A stretch of 64,000 nt of DNA from UBA9732 sp963599445 (GTDB lineage Bacteria; Spirochaetota; Spirochaetia; Sphaerochaetales; Sphaerochaetaceae): contig CAVBWZ010000001.1 in the NCBI GenBank assembly GCA_963599445.1, positions 124,001 through 188,000 of the forward strand. The letters run 5' to 3'. The notes under the pieces were generated by a model. It was not told where the DNA came from and searched no databases. It worked only from the letters and a program-made list of their open reading frames with translations. Below, one piece after another: positions 8,426 to 16,829 of the stretch. Within the stretch, counting starts at the first letter, position 1. Each line of letters opens with the position of its first letter. The translations under genes were made by a program, and so were the position numbers.

Positions 8426-8529
8426 TTTGGTCTCTCCGTTTCTGTTTCGTCCAAAAGATTCATTAAAAGGATTGAGGTCAGTTCTATGCGTTCGATCCTT
8501 TAGATGAAGCCTTTGTCCAAAGATTCATT

Positions 8530-8577
8530 TGCCCGTTGAAAAGGGCATATAGAATGGGCTGTTTGCACAGCCCATTC
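8530..8577 (-). promoter_or_regulatory. Two intercistronic hairpins between binding protein and permeases
   Basis: A long stem (GAATGGGCTG pairing with CAGCCCATTC, 8552-8577) is followed on the minus strand by a second stem (TGCCC pairing with GGGCA, 8530-8547). There is no T-run. The position right after the binding-protein stop matches the RNA-stabilising or attenuating hairpins known between malE-like and malF-like genes. The function is inferred. Confidence 0.6.
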
Positions 8578-8594
8578 GTTTGGCGTTCAATGGA

Positions 8595-9905
8595 CTACTC
8601 GTTGAGAAGCTGGTTGACAACCTTTGCGGCATCGTCCAGTGCCTGCTTTGGTGTCTTGACTCCCATGACTGCTGCCTGAACTGCGTTCTGTACTTCAGCG
8701 GCGATCTCAGTGTACTGTTGGATGCTTGGTCTGAAGTGTGCGTTGTTGAGCTGCTCGAGGATTACGCTGAAATAAGGGTCTATTTCATAGTAGTCGCTTG
8801 CCCTTTCCATAAGGGATGTGAAGGTTGGGACATAGCCACGGGCTGCCGTGTATCCAAACTGGGACTCTGCACCTGCTGCGTACTCTATGAATTCCCATGC
8901 GAGGTCCTGGTTCTTGGAACCTGTAGGAACGCAGAGAAGGTATCCGCCTGACATCGTGGAAGCGCTGCCGCCGTCTGCATAAGGAATCGTTGCAACGCCG
9001 AACTCTTCAAGGTACTGCTCTGCAGTGAGTCCTGGAATGAGGTCCTTTGCAAGTCCGAATGCCTTCGTCATGTAGGACATTGCGAACTTGTCCTGGAATA
9101 CGCCGTTGTTTATGTCGCTTGAAGATCCTGCAACGATGGATGCAGGGGTGGCTCCTATCTGGACCATGTCAACGAGCTCCGTGAGGGCCTTTATGCCTTC
9201 TTCACTGTTGAAGAGCGCCTGCTTGTTGTCATCGGACAGTATCTTTCCTCCAAGGGAGAAGAGATATGCATAGAACGTCTGTGCCGTCTCGTCTTCTAGA
9301 GTTGCCGGGAATCCAAGGCCGTATGATGCAGGTGCCAAGGTGTCGCTTATCTGCTTTGCTGCGGCTCTAAGCTCACTCCATGTCTTTGGAGGTGTCTCTG
9401 GATCGAGACCTGCAGCCTTGAAGAGTTTCTTGTTGTATGCCATGACTCTGACATCTGTGTTGAGCCATGTTCCGTAGATCCTTCCGTCCACCTTTGTGGC
9501 TTCCTTGTAAAGTGGTGCGACGTCTGCCCATTCGCTCCAGGATTCAGCCTTATCTGTGACATCGGCGATAAGACCGCCTTCTGCATATTCTCCAACCCAG
9601 ATTATGTCTGTCATGACGACATCCGGGGCCTCTCCACCTGCCGCTGCAGTGAGGAACTTCGTCCTAAGGTCTGCCCAACCAAATCCTTCGTACTCGAATG
9701 TGATGTTGAGCTCTGGGTGTGCATCCTGCAGTTTCTTCTCTGCATTCTTCCAAGGATCGTCCTGCTGGTATGTGTATGCCCTTGCATAGACCTTGAGTGT
9801 GACGTCCTTTGGACCTGTTGTTTCCGCTTCCTTCTGACCCTGTGCAAAAACCATAGTGCAGCAGAGTACGCTCAGCAGAACGATGGCTGTTACGAACTTC
9901 TTCAT
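8595..9905 (-). CDS. ABC sugar transporter extracellular solute-binding protein, family 1
   Basis: The 436-residue protein has a signal peptide (about residues 1-21, cleavage after VFA), and the mature protein begins QGQKEAET, a form frequent in spirochaete binding proteins. The body has the family-1 fold pattern (FEYEGFGWADL, PDVVMTDIIWVGEYA, WEFIEYAAG). It captures the substrate for the two permeases downstream. It is the first gene of the operon, behind a promoter and a LacI operator, with the ribosome site AAGGAGAAAACT before the ATG. The ligand is unknown. An aromatic-rich mature protein fits a sugar or glycoside. Confidence 0.92.
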   Translation of the reverse strand: MKKFVTAIVLLSVLCCTMVFAQGQKEAETTGPKDVTLKVYARAYTYQQDDPWKNAEKKLQDAHPELNITFEYEGFGWADLRTKFLTAAAGGEAPDVVMTDIIWVGEYAEGGLIADVTDKAESWSEWADVAPLYKEATKVDGRIYGTWLNTDVRVMAYNKKLFKAAGLDPETPPKTWSELRAAAKQISDTLAPASYGLGFPATLEDETAQTFYAYLFSLGGKILSDDNKQALFNSEEGIKALTELVDMVQIGATPASIVAGSSSDINNGVFQDKFAMSYMTKAFGLAKDLIPGLTAEQYLEEFGVATIPYADGGSASTMSGGYLLCVPTGSKNQDLAWEFIEYAAGAESQFGYTAARGYVPTFTSLMERASDYYEIDPYFSVILEQLNNAHFRPSIQQYTEIAAEVQNAVQAAVMGVKTPKQALDDAAKVVNQLLNE

Positions 9906-9921
9906 AGTTTTCTCCTTTTTA

Positions 9922-9935
9922 TGAAACCGGTTTCA
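9922..9935. promoter_or_regulatory. LacI-type operator O1
   Basis: TGAAACCGGTTTCA is a perfect 14-bp palindrome with the central CG typical of LacI-family operators. It lies between the predicted start of transcription and the ribosome site of the binding-protein gene, where a bound repressor would block elongation. Confidence 0.8.
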
Positions 9936-9949
9936 CAAACCTGTTTCTA

Positions 9950-9978
9950 AGACTAAACCACCTTTTTGGTTTTTGCAA
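9950..9978 (-). promoter_or_regulatory. Promoter of the sugar-import operon
   Basis: On the minus strand, TTGCAA (9973-9978), a 17-nt spacer and TAGTCT (9950-9955) form a plausible sigma70 promoter. Operator O1 lies just downstream and operators O2/O3 just upstream. Confidence 0.5.
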
Positions 9979-9986
9979 GCTAAAAA

Positions 9987-10014
9987 TGAAACCGTTTTCA
10001 TGAAATCGGTTCCA
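9987..10014. promoter_or_regulatory. LacI-type operators O2 and O3, adjacent
   Basis: TGAAACCGTTTTCA (9987-10000) and TGAAATCGGTTCCA (10001-10014) are imperfect copies of the O1 palindrome, placed end to end in front of the regulator gene. Together with O1 they suggest joint control of both directions. Confidence 0.7.
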
Positions 10015-10098
10015 AAGCTGGTGGTAAAGTTGTTTTTTGATCTTGTACATGGAGTTTTTTCTTTTCCAAAGAGCTGTTTGTATGCTACCATTTCACGG

Positions 10099-11106
10099 AT
10101 GAAGCAGAAAAACGAAGATTCTCCAATTACGATATCGGACATAGCCAGAATGGCAAAGGTCTCCAAGGCTACGGTTTCAAGGGTCCTTACTGGAAATGCC
10201 CCTGTGAATGCCGAGACGAAGGCAAGGATCCTTTCTGTAATGGACCAGCACGGATACATCCCCAACCATTATGCTCAGTGCCTTGCGGGTACTCCAACTA
10301 GGATAATAGGTGTGGTCGTAGGGGAGCTTACCAATTACTTCTTCACGGAGGTCGTCAAAGGAATAGACCAGGTGCTGTCTGCAAAGGGTTATTCCATGTT
10401 GCTCTGCTTCACCGATTGGAACGAAGACAAGGAGCTTGAGACCGTCCAGACCTTGCTTAGGAACAAAGTCGATGGTGTGATTTTGTCCGCCACATCTCCG
10501 TCCTCTCCCTCAATACAGGCCCTCAAGGAGTCAGAGCTTCCTTTCGTTGTGGTCAACTGCGTTCCAAACGACCCTGACGTTGCGTATGTGTCAGGGGACA
10601 ACTACGAAGGCGGCAGGCTTGTGGCTCAGTTCGTCAATTCGTCTATCTATAGACGTATCCTTGTCCTTGCTGGATTCAACGACCAGCCAATGAGCCTTAG
10701 GCTGCGTGGCCTTCTGGACAATGTCGACAAGGGCAGAAATCTGATAGTTCATGATGCAATACCAACGTCTGAAGAAGGACGTCAGTTCGCAGTCGAACTG
10801 GATGATGGAATGCTTTCATCCACAGAGCCCACGCTCATATTCGTGTCGAACGACAACGTAGCCATTGGACTTGAGAACGGTCTTTCCAAGAAGGTCCGCA
10901 TACCGGAGGACGTTGCAATCATTGGGTATGACGACATAGCGCCTGCCAGCTTCTGCAGGGTCCCATTGACAACGGTCTCCCAAAACATTTCACTTATGGG
11001 GCAGACATCGGCGGATCTCCTTCTTGGCCGATTATCCAAAGACGATGCTTGCGAAACGCATATTCTCATCCCTCCAAAGTTCATCGTGAGGGAGAGCACG
11101 AGGTGA
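10099..11106 (+). CDS. LacI-family transcriptional regulator of the sugar locus
   Basis: With the ATG at 10099 the protein has 335 residues: an N-terminal helix-turn-helix (ITISDIARMAKVSKATVSRV, about residues 10-29), a hinge, then a periplasmic-binding-like effector domain ending in IIGYDDIAPASF, which is typical of the family. An upstream ATG at 9973 would add 42 residues and would place the operators inside the gene, so I reject it. It is divergent from the import operon with three operators between them, and it is followed 5 nt later by a HAD hydrolase. Its ligand is probably the imported sugar or its phosphate. Confidence 0.9.
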   Translation: MKQKNEDSPITISDIARMAKVSKATVSRVLTGNAPVNAETKARILSVMDQHGYIPNHYAQCLAGTPTRIIGVVVGELTNYFFTEVVKGIDQVLSAKGYSMLLCFTDWNEDKELETVQTLLRNKVDGVILSATSPSSPSIQALKESELPFVVVNCVPNDPDVAYVSGDNYEGGRLVAQFVNSSIYRRILVLAGFNDQPMSLRLRGLLDNVDKGRNLIVHDAIPTSEEGRQFAVELDDGMLSSTEPTLIFVSNDNVAIGLENGLSKKVRIPEDVAIIGYDDIAPASFCRVPLTTVSQNISLMGQTSADLLLGRLSKDDACETHILIPPKFIVRESTR

Positions 11107-11111
11107 AATCC

Positions 11112-11735
11112 ATGAAATCCAGTGAACATGAAATCAAAGTCTGCATATTCGATATGGGAGGGGTTGTGGACCTCTTCAACGGCGAGGAGATGGAGCGTAG
11201 GCTCCTTAGGTACTTTGGTGTTGATGATCATGATACGTTCATTTCCCTTTCTCCGGATATGAAAGGCCTGATAAGGGATTTTGGTGCCGGACTTTTCGAC
11301 GAGGACGAGTACTGGAAGAGGTTCTCCTGCATCTCTGGGGTCAAGGTTCCTGCTGAACCCCATCTCTACACTAAGTTCTTCAACCCAGTTCAGAATCCAA
11401 AGACGATTGCCGTCATAGAGGATCTGAAGAAAAACGGCATAAGGGTGGTTGCAGGGACCAACGTAGAGCCATCCCACCGCATTTGGCATGACAACCGAAA
11501 CGACTATGGTATGTTCGACTATGCTTACACGTCCGACAGACTGCATTGCGTGAAGCCGGAGCCAGAGTTCTTCGAGAAGATCATTGCTTTTGAGAGGGTT
11601 TCACCAAGCGAGATGTTCTTCACTGACGACAGACAGGAGAACGTGGATGTTTCGATTTCTCTGGGCATAAACGGTTTCAGATTCCAGAGTCCCGAATCGC
11701 TTAGGGAGCATCTTGAGGTAATTGGTCTTCTCTGA
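11112..11735 (+). CDS. HAD-superfamily hydrolase, YihX-like
   Basis: With the ATG at 11112 (ribosome site GAGGTG) the protein has 207 residues. The first motif FDMGGVV (Asp14) lacks the usual second aspartate, as in the YihX sugar-phosphate phosphatase group. Later motifs TNVEPS, KPEPEFF and FFTDDRQENV complete the HAD pattern, and the cap sits between motif I and motif II. Placement directly behind the regulator of a sugar locus suggests a sugar-1-phosphate phosphatase acting in the same pathway, but this is inference. An ATG at 11049 lies inside lacI and is unlikely. Confidence 0.85.
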   Translation: MKSSEHEIKVCIFDMGGVVDLFNGEEMERRLLRYFGVDDHDTFISLSPDMKGLIRDFGAGLFDEDEYWKRFSCISGVKVPAEPHLYTKFFNPVQNPKTIAVIEDLKKNGIRVVAGTNVEPSHRIWHDNRNDYGMFDYAYTSDRLHCVKPEPEFFEKIIAFERVSPSEMFFTDDRQENVDVSISLGINGFRFQSPESLREHLEVIGLL

Positions 11736-11761
11736 TTGGCAATGCGCTCAGCGATTGCCAA
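11736..11761 (+). promoter_or_regulatory. Hairpin after the HAD gene
   Basis: TTGGCAAT and ATTGCCAA form a perfect 8-bp stem with a 10-nt loop directly after the HAD stop codon. No T-run follows, so it may be a processing or stability element rather than a terminator. Confidence 0.55.
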
Positions 11762-11789
11762 AGCGTGCGTGACATGGTATCTTCAAGGC

Positions 11790-12014
11790 ATGAAGAAAAG
11801 ACAGATCAAGAAAATCATCGACACCTATTATTGGGACACCGAGGCTGACATCATGCTGCCGCCATCGGTAGTCAGAGAAGAGCTCAAGGCTGAAGAGATC
11901 TATTTCAGCAAGGCTTTCATCATCTCCAATCCTGAAAAGGCTGAGGAATACCAGAAGCTCATCCAGGAGAGGATCGAGGCTGAGACCAAGAAGGCTCAGG
12001 AGCTTGACAAATAA
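11790..12014 (+). CDS. Small charged helical protein, unknown function
   Basis: A 74-residue product is expected from the ATG at 11790. It is highly charged and predicted helical from about residue 25 to the end (many Glu/Lys). A longer reading from TTG at 11736 or ATG at 11742 would start inside the hairpin that follows the HAD gene, so the shorter form is preferred, though its ribosome site is poor. No known motif is seen. It may be co-transcribed with lacI and the HAD gene. Confidence 0.5.
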   Translation: MKKRQIKKIIDTYYWDTEADIMLPPSVVREELKAEEIYFSKAFIISNPEKAEEYQKLIQERIEAETKKAQELDK

Positions 12015-12050
12015 GGGCTGGAAGACAGCTCCAGAAAAGAGGACCACCAA

Positions 12051-12824
12051 GTGAAGAGCTTTGGACGTAAGGGACTGGTTGCAGCCATGTCCCTTGTTTT
12101 GTTTTCAGCGGTTTTTTCAACGTTTCCGGCATTTGCGTCATGGAACCTCTGGCCATCAGGCAAATACAGGTACGACGATGCGTCGCGCTACAATGCCGGT
12201 GGCACAAGCATAGGGGAGTCCATCAACGGCATCGACATTTCATGGGTCTCCGGAGACGTGTACATAGAGTATTGGGACGGCTCCACCATAGAGGTTTCAG
12301 AGACGTTCAGGTCAAGGGCCAGCGACGATGCCCTCCTTCGTTGGAGGATCCAGAACGGTCGCCTGTACATCAAATACACCAAGTCGAATTTCTCAACCAA
12401 GAACGTTGACAAGGACCTCCTTGTGAGGATTCCACGTGGACTCGTCCTCCGAGACGTGGGGATAGAGACGGTCTCAGCCGACACAACGCTTTCCATACAG
12501 GCCGATGCCTTTGACTTCGAGTCCGTGTCGGGCAACCTGGAAGCCTGGATGGACTATGTGGTAGAGGTGGATCTTGAGACTGTAAGCGGTGGGATTTCGC
12601 TTGCGCTTGGCGTATGCCCTAGAGAGCTTGACGGTAATTCGGTGTCTGGATCGTTCGACATCTCACTTCCAAAGGATGCTCTCTACGCCGTTGAATTCGA
12701 CTCCGTGAGCGGAAGGCTCAGCTCAGGTCTCGCAAACCTTTCGGGTGGCGCAGGCTACAACCCAAAGGGCGCATCGTCAAGGTTCGAGTTCGAGACTGTA
12801 AGCGGAGACGTTTCGATCAACTAG
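12051..12824 (+). CDS. Secreted DUF4097-type beta-repeat protein
   Basis: The 257-residue protein starts with GTG behind AGAGG. It has a signal peptide (residues 1-29, cleavage after FAFA-like AFAS) and then a right-handed beta-repeat region, with recurring VSG(D/N/G) turns (VSGDV, VSADT, VSGNL, VSGGI, VSGSF, VSGRL, VSGDV) about 20-30 residues apart. This is the pattern of DUF4097 adhesin-like domains. Export to the periplasm or surface is inferred. Its 3' end overlaps the convergent membrane-protein gene by 8 nt. Confidence 0.75.
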   Translation: MKSFGRKGLVAAMSLVLFSAVFSTFPAFASWNLWPSGKYRYDDASRYNAGGTSIGESINGIDISWVSGDVYIEYWDGSTIEVSETFRSRASDDALLRWRIQNGRLYIKYTKSNFSTKNVDKDLLVRIPRGLVLRDVGIETVSADTTLSIQADAFDFESVSGNLEAWMDYVVEVDLETVSGGISLALGVCPRELDGNSVSGSFDISLPKDALYAVEFDSVSGRLSSGLANLSGGAGYNPKGASSRFEFETVSGDVSIN

Positions 12825-13458
12825 CCGCTTCCGGCTTTCCGTTTTTCCTGCAGCTCTGGGCTTTCCTGCGGGTAAGAAGGCTCAGAGTGCATCCCACTAT
12901 GCCTCCCACAGTGCCGTTTATCATGTCGTTCATGGTGTCTATGATGCCGTTGTTCTGCCATGCGGTGGATATTATCTCATGCTCGCGCAGTAGGTTCCTT
13001 TGGACATCCTGACCTGTGACGCAGTCGAACGAGAACTCCATTATCTCCCAGAACCCCGCTGCCGCCACTGCGAATACGAACATGAAAAGTATTTCGAACC
13101 AGAGCGGATTCCTATGCTCCTTGGAGATGGGGAAGAATATGTCTCCTGCTATCATGGACAGCATCACTCCTGATGAGAGGTGAAGCACTACATCGAACCA
13201 CCAGAACGTCTTGTATAGGTTGTGGCGGTTGCTCGTGTACGTCCCAACCACCACGAACGTTATGAAAAGGACGTATGTGATGTCCGATATCTCCAGTTTG
13301 AAAAGCCTCATCACTACTGGTATGAGCCATATCACGGCAAGGGACACTACGGCGTACCATGCCTTGGTCCTTACCTGTGGAATGAAGAGGTCTATGGTAC
13401 CTGAAACGACCAAATAGGCAGACAGCAAAACAGTTGCGATTTTCTTTGTTTTTCCCAT
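12817..13458 (-). CDS. Integral membrane protein, DUF2238/YjdF-like
   Basis: The roughly 213-residue protein has about six hydrophobic helices and two conserved polar motifs inside the membrane: WWFDVVLHLSSG and WEIMEFSFD, plus DTMNDMINGTVGGI near the end. These resemble the Asp/His/Glu/Asp pattern of the DUF2238 family. Its function is unknown. The start is uncertain: ATG at 13458 has no clear ribosome site, and GTG at 13500 would add 14 residues. It is transcribed towards the DUF4097 gene and away from nrdD. Confidence 0.65.
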   Translation of the reverse strand: MGKTKKIATVLLSAYLVVSGTIDLFIPQVRTKAWYAVVSLAVIWLIPVVMRLFKLEISDITYVLFITFVVVGTYTSNRHNLYKTFWWFDVVLHLSSGVMLSMIAGDIFFPISKEHRNPLWFEILFMFVFAVAAAGFWEIMEFSFDCVTGQDVQRNLLREHEIISTAWQNNGIIDTMNDMINGTVGGIVGCTLSLLTRRKAQSCRKNGKPEAAS

Positions 13459-13579
13459 GTGTGGAAATATAGATACGACAAGGATTTTTGGCAATACCAC
13501 GGGCCCTTTCCCAAGACAAGACGCCTACAAAAACAGCCAAACGGGCCAAAAAGAGGTTGACAGCCACAAGGTTTCCAGT

Positions 13580-13627
13580 GTACTAGTTATTGCGTGGCCG
13601 ACACAAAAGCAACACTATATGTTGTGT
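13580..13627. promoter_or_regulatory. Two NrdR boxes upstream of nrdD
   Basis: ACACTATATGTTGTGT (13612-13627) matches the NrdR box consensus closely. A weaker copy, GTACTAGTTATTGCGT (13580-13595, 10 of 16 bases shared), starts exactly 32 bp upstream. Paired boxes about three helical turns apart are the known NrdR arrangement, so repression of nrdDG by NrdR-ATP/dATP is expected. Confidence 0.8.
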
Positions 13628-13716
13628 AAAGCGTAGTGTCGTCACACTGGGTTTTGAGCGTTTTCCAACGCTATCCGGATCAAACGACAAAGCAAAAGAC
13701 AACCTTGGAGGGCTGT

Positions 13717-16107
13717 ATGATAAACACCGTAGTCAAAAGGGATGGAACGAAGGTCGATTTCGAACTTTCTAGGATTGAGAATGCGATTTCCAGAGCTTTC
13801 GAGGCCACTGGAAAGGAGACCAACAGACAAATAGTGGGTCTCATAGCCCTCAGGGCTGCAGCGGACTTTGGCTCAAAGGTCAAGGACGGCGAGATTGGCG
13901 TCGAGGCCATTCAGGACAGCGTTGAGACGACGCTTGCACTTTGCGGCTACAGCGACGTTGCAAAGAACTACATCCTCTATCGCAAACAGCATGAGAACGT
14001 CAGAAACGCCGAACAGAACATGATAGACTACAAGAAGACGGTCGACGGCTATCTCAAGGCCGACGACTGGCGCGTCAAGGAGAACAGCACCGTCAACTAC
14101 AGCATTGGCGGCCTTATCCTCTCCAACAGCGGAGCCATAACCGCCAACTACTGGCTTTCCCAGATCTACGACGAAGAGATAGGTGCAGCGCACAGGAATG
14201 CGGACCTTCATCTCCACGACCTTTCAATGCTATCGGGCTATTGTGCGGGATGGAGCCTCAAGCAGCTCATCAAGGAAGGCCTTGGCGGGGTTGAGGGCAA
14301 GATTTCGTCCCGTCCTGCAAGGCACCTCAACACGCTGTGCAACCAAATGGTCAACTTCATTGGAATCATGCAGAACGAATGGGCCGGCGCGCAGGCGTTC
14401 AGCTCGTTCGATACATACCTTTCCGCATTCGTGAAGGCCGAGAACCTCAGCTACAAAGAGGTCAAGCAGTGCGTGAGCAGCTTCGTCTTCGGAGTCAACA
14501 CACCGTCTCGTTGGGGTACGCAGGCTCCGTTCTCGAACATAACGCTCGACTGGACCGTTCCACCAGACCTCAAGGACCTTCCCGCAATCGTTGGTGGAGA
14601 GGACATGGACTTCACCTACGGCGACTGCCAAAAGGAGATGGACATGGTCAACAAGGCGTTCCTTGAGGTCATGCTCGAAGGCGACGCGAACGGACGTGGT
14701 TTCCAGTATCCTATTCCTACATATTCACTTACAAAGGACTTCGATTGGTCCGACAATCCAAACAACGAGCTTCTCTTCTCAATGACGATGAAGTATGGAA
14801 CCCCTTACTTCTCCAACTACATTGGCAATACGGAGATGCAGCCAAGCGATGTAAGAAGCATGTGCTGCCGCCTGAGACTGGACCTCAGGGAGCTCAGGAA
14901 GAAGAGCGGTGGCTTCTTTGGAAGCGGTGAGTCCACTGGATCCGTTGGTGTCGTGACGCTCAACATGCCGCGCCTTGCGTACCTTGCAAAGGACGAGAAG
15001 GACTTCTACGAGAGGTTGGACAAGCTAATGGACATTGCGGCGCGTTCGCTCAAGGTCAAGAGGACGACGATCTCCAAGTTCCTTGAGAACGGTCTCTATC
15101 CGTATACGAAGAGATATCTTGGAACGTTCGACAACCACTTCAGCACCATTGGCCTTGTAGGTATGAACGAAGCCTGCCTCAATGCAAACTGGCTGCGCTG
15201 CGACCTCACGGACGAAAGGGGTCAGCGCTTCACCGCTCAGGTGCTCGACCACATGAGGGAGAGGCTCTCTGACTACCAGGAGATGTACGGCGACCTCTAC
15301 AACCTTGAGGCCACCCCTGCAGAGAGCACCTCGTACAGGCTTGCAATCCATGACAAGAAGCGCTATCCAAACATCATCACTGCGGGTACCGAGGAGTCTC
15401 CATACTACACCAACTCCTCCAACCTCCCTGTTGGGTTCACGCACGACCTATTCAAGGCCATGGACATCCAGGACGACCTTCAGACGAAGTACACAAGCGG
15501 GACCGTCTTCCATGTGTTCCTTGGCGAGCAGCCCACAAGCTGGGAGGCTGTGGCGTCCCTCGTGAAGAAGATCGCCTCCAACTACAAGCTTCCGTACTTC
15601 ACCATAAGTCCTACATATTCCGTATGCAAGGAGCATGGATACATCACAGGCGAGCACTACACCTGCCCAAAATGCGGCAAGCCAACCGAGGTCTACTCCA
15701 GAATCACTGGCTACTACAGACCGGTCCAGAACTGGAACACCGGAAAGGCCCAGGAGTTCAAGGACAGGGAGACATACGATTTCGACGAAGCATCACGCGC
15801 AAACGTGGACGGGCCTGCCAAACACGATGCAGCACAGGGAGACAAATCCGTCAAGACCGATGCCTCTGAGTGCGCCGGCTCTTCGGAGAACATCCTCTTT
15901 ACGACGAAGACCTGTCCAAACTGTCCTATGGCCAAGGCCGCACTTGATAGAAAGGGCATAGCCTACAAGGTCGTGGATGCTCAGGAGAACGCCGATCTTG
16001 CAGCGCAGTACGGCGTCATGTCCGTTCCTGTAATGTTCGTCGGTGGCTCCAAGGACAATGCTCTGCAGGGTGCAGGTGCCATTGTAAGCTGGGCTAACAA
16101 ATGCTGA
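13717..16107 (+). CDS. nrdD: Anaerobic ribonucleoside-triphosphate reductase with C-terminal glutaredoxin-like domain
   Basis: The 796-residue class III reductase makes dNTPs without oxygen. Residues 1-90 are an ATP-cone, followed by the glycyl-radical barrel (SMCCRLRLD with adjacent Cys383/Cys384), a zinc site (Cys637, CPKC 650-653) and the radical glycine in RITGYYRP (Gly665). Unlike formate-dependent E. coli NrdD, about 65 residues at the C-terminus form a glutaredoxin/NrdH-like domain with CPNC at 733-736, probably the built-in electron donor. The start at 13717 has GGAGG at ideal spacing; an earlier in-frame ATG at 13636 lacks one. It overlaps nrdG by 7 nt and is preceded by NrdR boxes. 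Confidence 0.95.
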   Translation: MINTVVKRDGTKVDFELSRIENAISRAFEATGKETNRQIVGLIALRAAADFGSKVKDGEIGVEAIQDSVETTLALCGYSDVAKNYILYRKQHENVRNAEQNMIDYKKTVDGYLKADDWRVKENSTVNYSIGGLILSNSGAITANYWLSQIYDEEIGAAHRNADLHLHDLSMLSGYCAGWSLKQLIKEGLGGVEGKISSRPARHLNTLCNQMVNFIGIMQNEWAGAQAFSSFDTYLSAFVKAENLSYKEVKQCVSSFVFGVNTPSRWGTQAPFSNITLDWTVPPDLKDLPAIVGGEDMDFTYGDCQKEMDMVNKAFLEVMLEGDANGRGFQYPIPTYSLTKDFDWSDNPNNELLFSMTMKYGTPYFSNYIGNTEMQPSDVRSMCCRLRLDLRELRKKSGGFFGSGESTGSVGVVTLNMPRLAYLAKDEKDFYERLDKLMDIAARSLKVKRTTISKFLENGLYPYTKRYLGTFDNHFSTIGLVGMNEACLNANWLRCDLTDERGQRFTAQVLDHMRERLSDYQEMYGDLYNLEATPAESTSYRLAIHDKKRYPNIITAGTEESPYYTNSSNLPVGFTHDLFKAMDIQDDLQTKYTSGTVFHVFLGEQPTSWEAVASLVKKIASNYKLPYFTISPTYSVCKEHGYITGEHYTCPKCGKPTEVYSRITGYYRPVQNWNTGKAQEFKDRETYDFDEASRANVDGPAKHDAAQGDKSVKTDASECAGSSENILFTTKTCPNCPMAKAALDRKGIAYKVVDAQENADLAAQYGVMSVPVMFVGGSKDNALQGAGAIVSWANKC

Positions 16108-16829
16108 ACGACAAGAGTTTCAGGATAGGCGGCCTTGTCCGTGTGGACTCGGTCAACTATCCTGGGCTTGTAGCATGCACAGTATTCACAAAGGGATGCA
16201 ATTTCCGCTGTCCGTACTGCCACAACCCTTCGTTGGTATTCGATGAAACAATGGCCCAAAACGGCGATGAAACCAATGTTTTTGAATCTTTCACCGTCGA
16301 CAAGGTGTTCGATTACATAAATCAGCGCCGTGGCCTTATTGATGCCGTCGTGGTTTCAGGAGGTGAGCCTTGCCTTCAAAGCGGGCTCTTGGACTTCCTC
16401 ACTGAAGTCAAGGAACTTGGACTTAGGACCAAGCTTGATACCAATGGAAGCTTTCCTGACAAACTGGAAAGTTCTCTGGACGAGGGCCTTGTGGACTACA
16501 TAGCCATGGACATAAAGACATCGGTCCAAAGGTATGGCTTGTTGGGATGCCGTGATGTGGATGCCGTGCGGCGTTCGGTGGACATCGTGATGGGAAAGGC
16601 TCCGGACTACGAGTTCAGGACGACGTGCGAAAGAGGCACAGTCTTGCCGGAGGACATCTCCTCCATTGGGCTGTGGCTCAAGGGTGCGAAGAGGCTCTTT
16701 CTGCAAAGGTTCAACCCAAAGGTGACTCTTGATGCATCTCTTGGAGACGGCATTCAGTACAGCTACGATGATCTTGAGGGCTTTGCAAGGGAGCTTGGGA
16801 CCTTCGTGGAGAACGTGAAGGTCCGCTAG
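16101..16829 (+). CDS. nrdG: Anaerobic ribonucleotide reductase activating protein (radical SAM)
   Basis: The 242-residue radical SAM enzyme has the CxxxCxxC cluster motif CNFRCPYC near residues 34-41 and the SAM-binding GGEP motif (VVSGGEPCLQ) near 88. It generates the glycyl radical on NrdD. The start codon overlaps the nrdD stop (ATGCTGA), so translation is coupled. The length is slightly longer than E. coli NrdG and close to the NrdG2/pyruvate-formate-lyase-activase-like group. Confidence 0.95.
   Translation: MLNDKSFRIGGLVRVDSVNYPGLVACTVFTKGCNFRCPYCHNPSLVFDETMAQNGDETNVFESFTVDKVFDYINQRRGLIDAVVVSGGEPCLQSGLLDFLTEVKELGLRTKLDTNGSFPDKLESSLDEGLVDYIAMDIKTSVQRYGLLGCRDVDAVRRSVDIVMGKAPDYEFRTTCERGTVLPEDISSIGLWLKGAKRLFLQRFNPKVTLDASLGDGIQYSYDDLEGFARELGTFVENVKVR

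Noticed and set aside
9973..10098. N-terminal extension of the LacI regulator
   Set aside because: It would place two operators inside the coding sequence; the family's helix-turn-helix begins just after ATG 10099.
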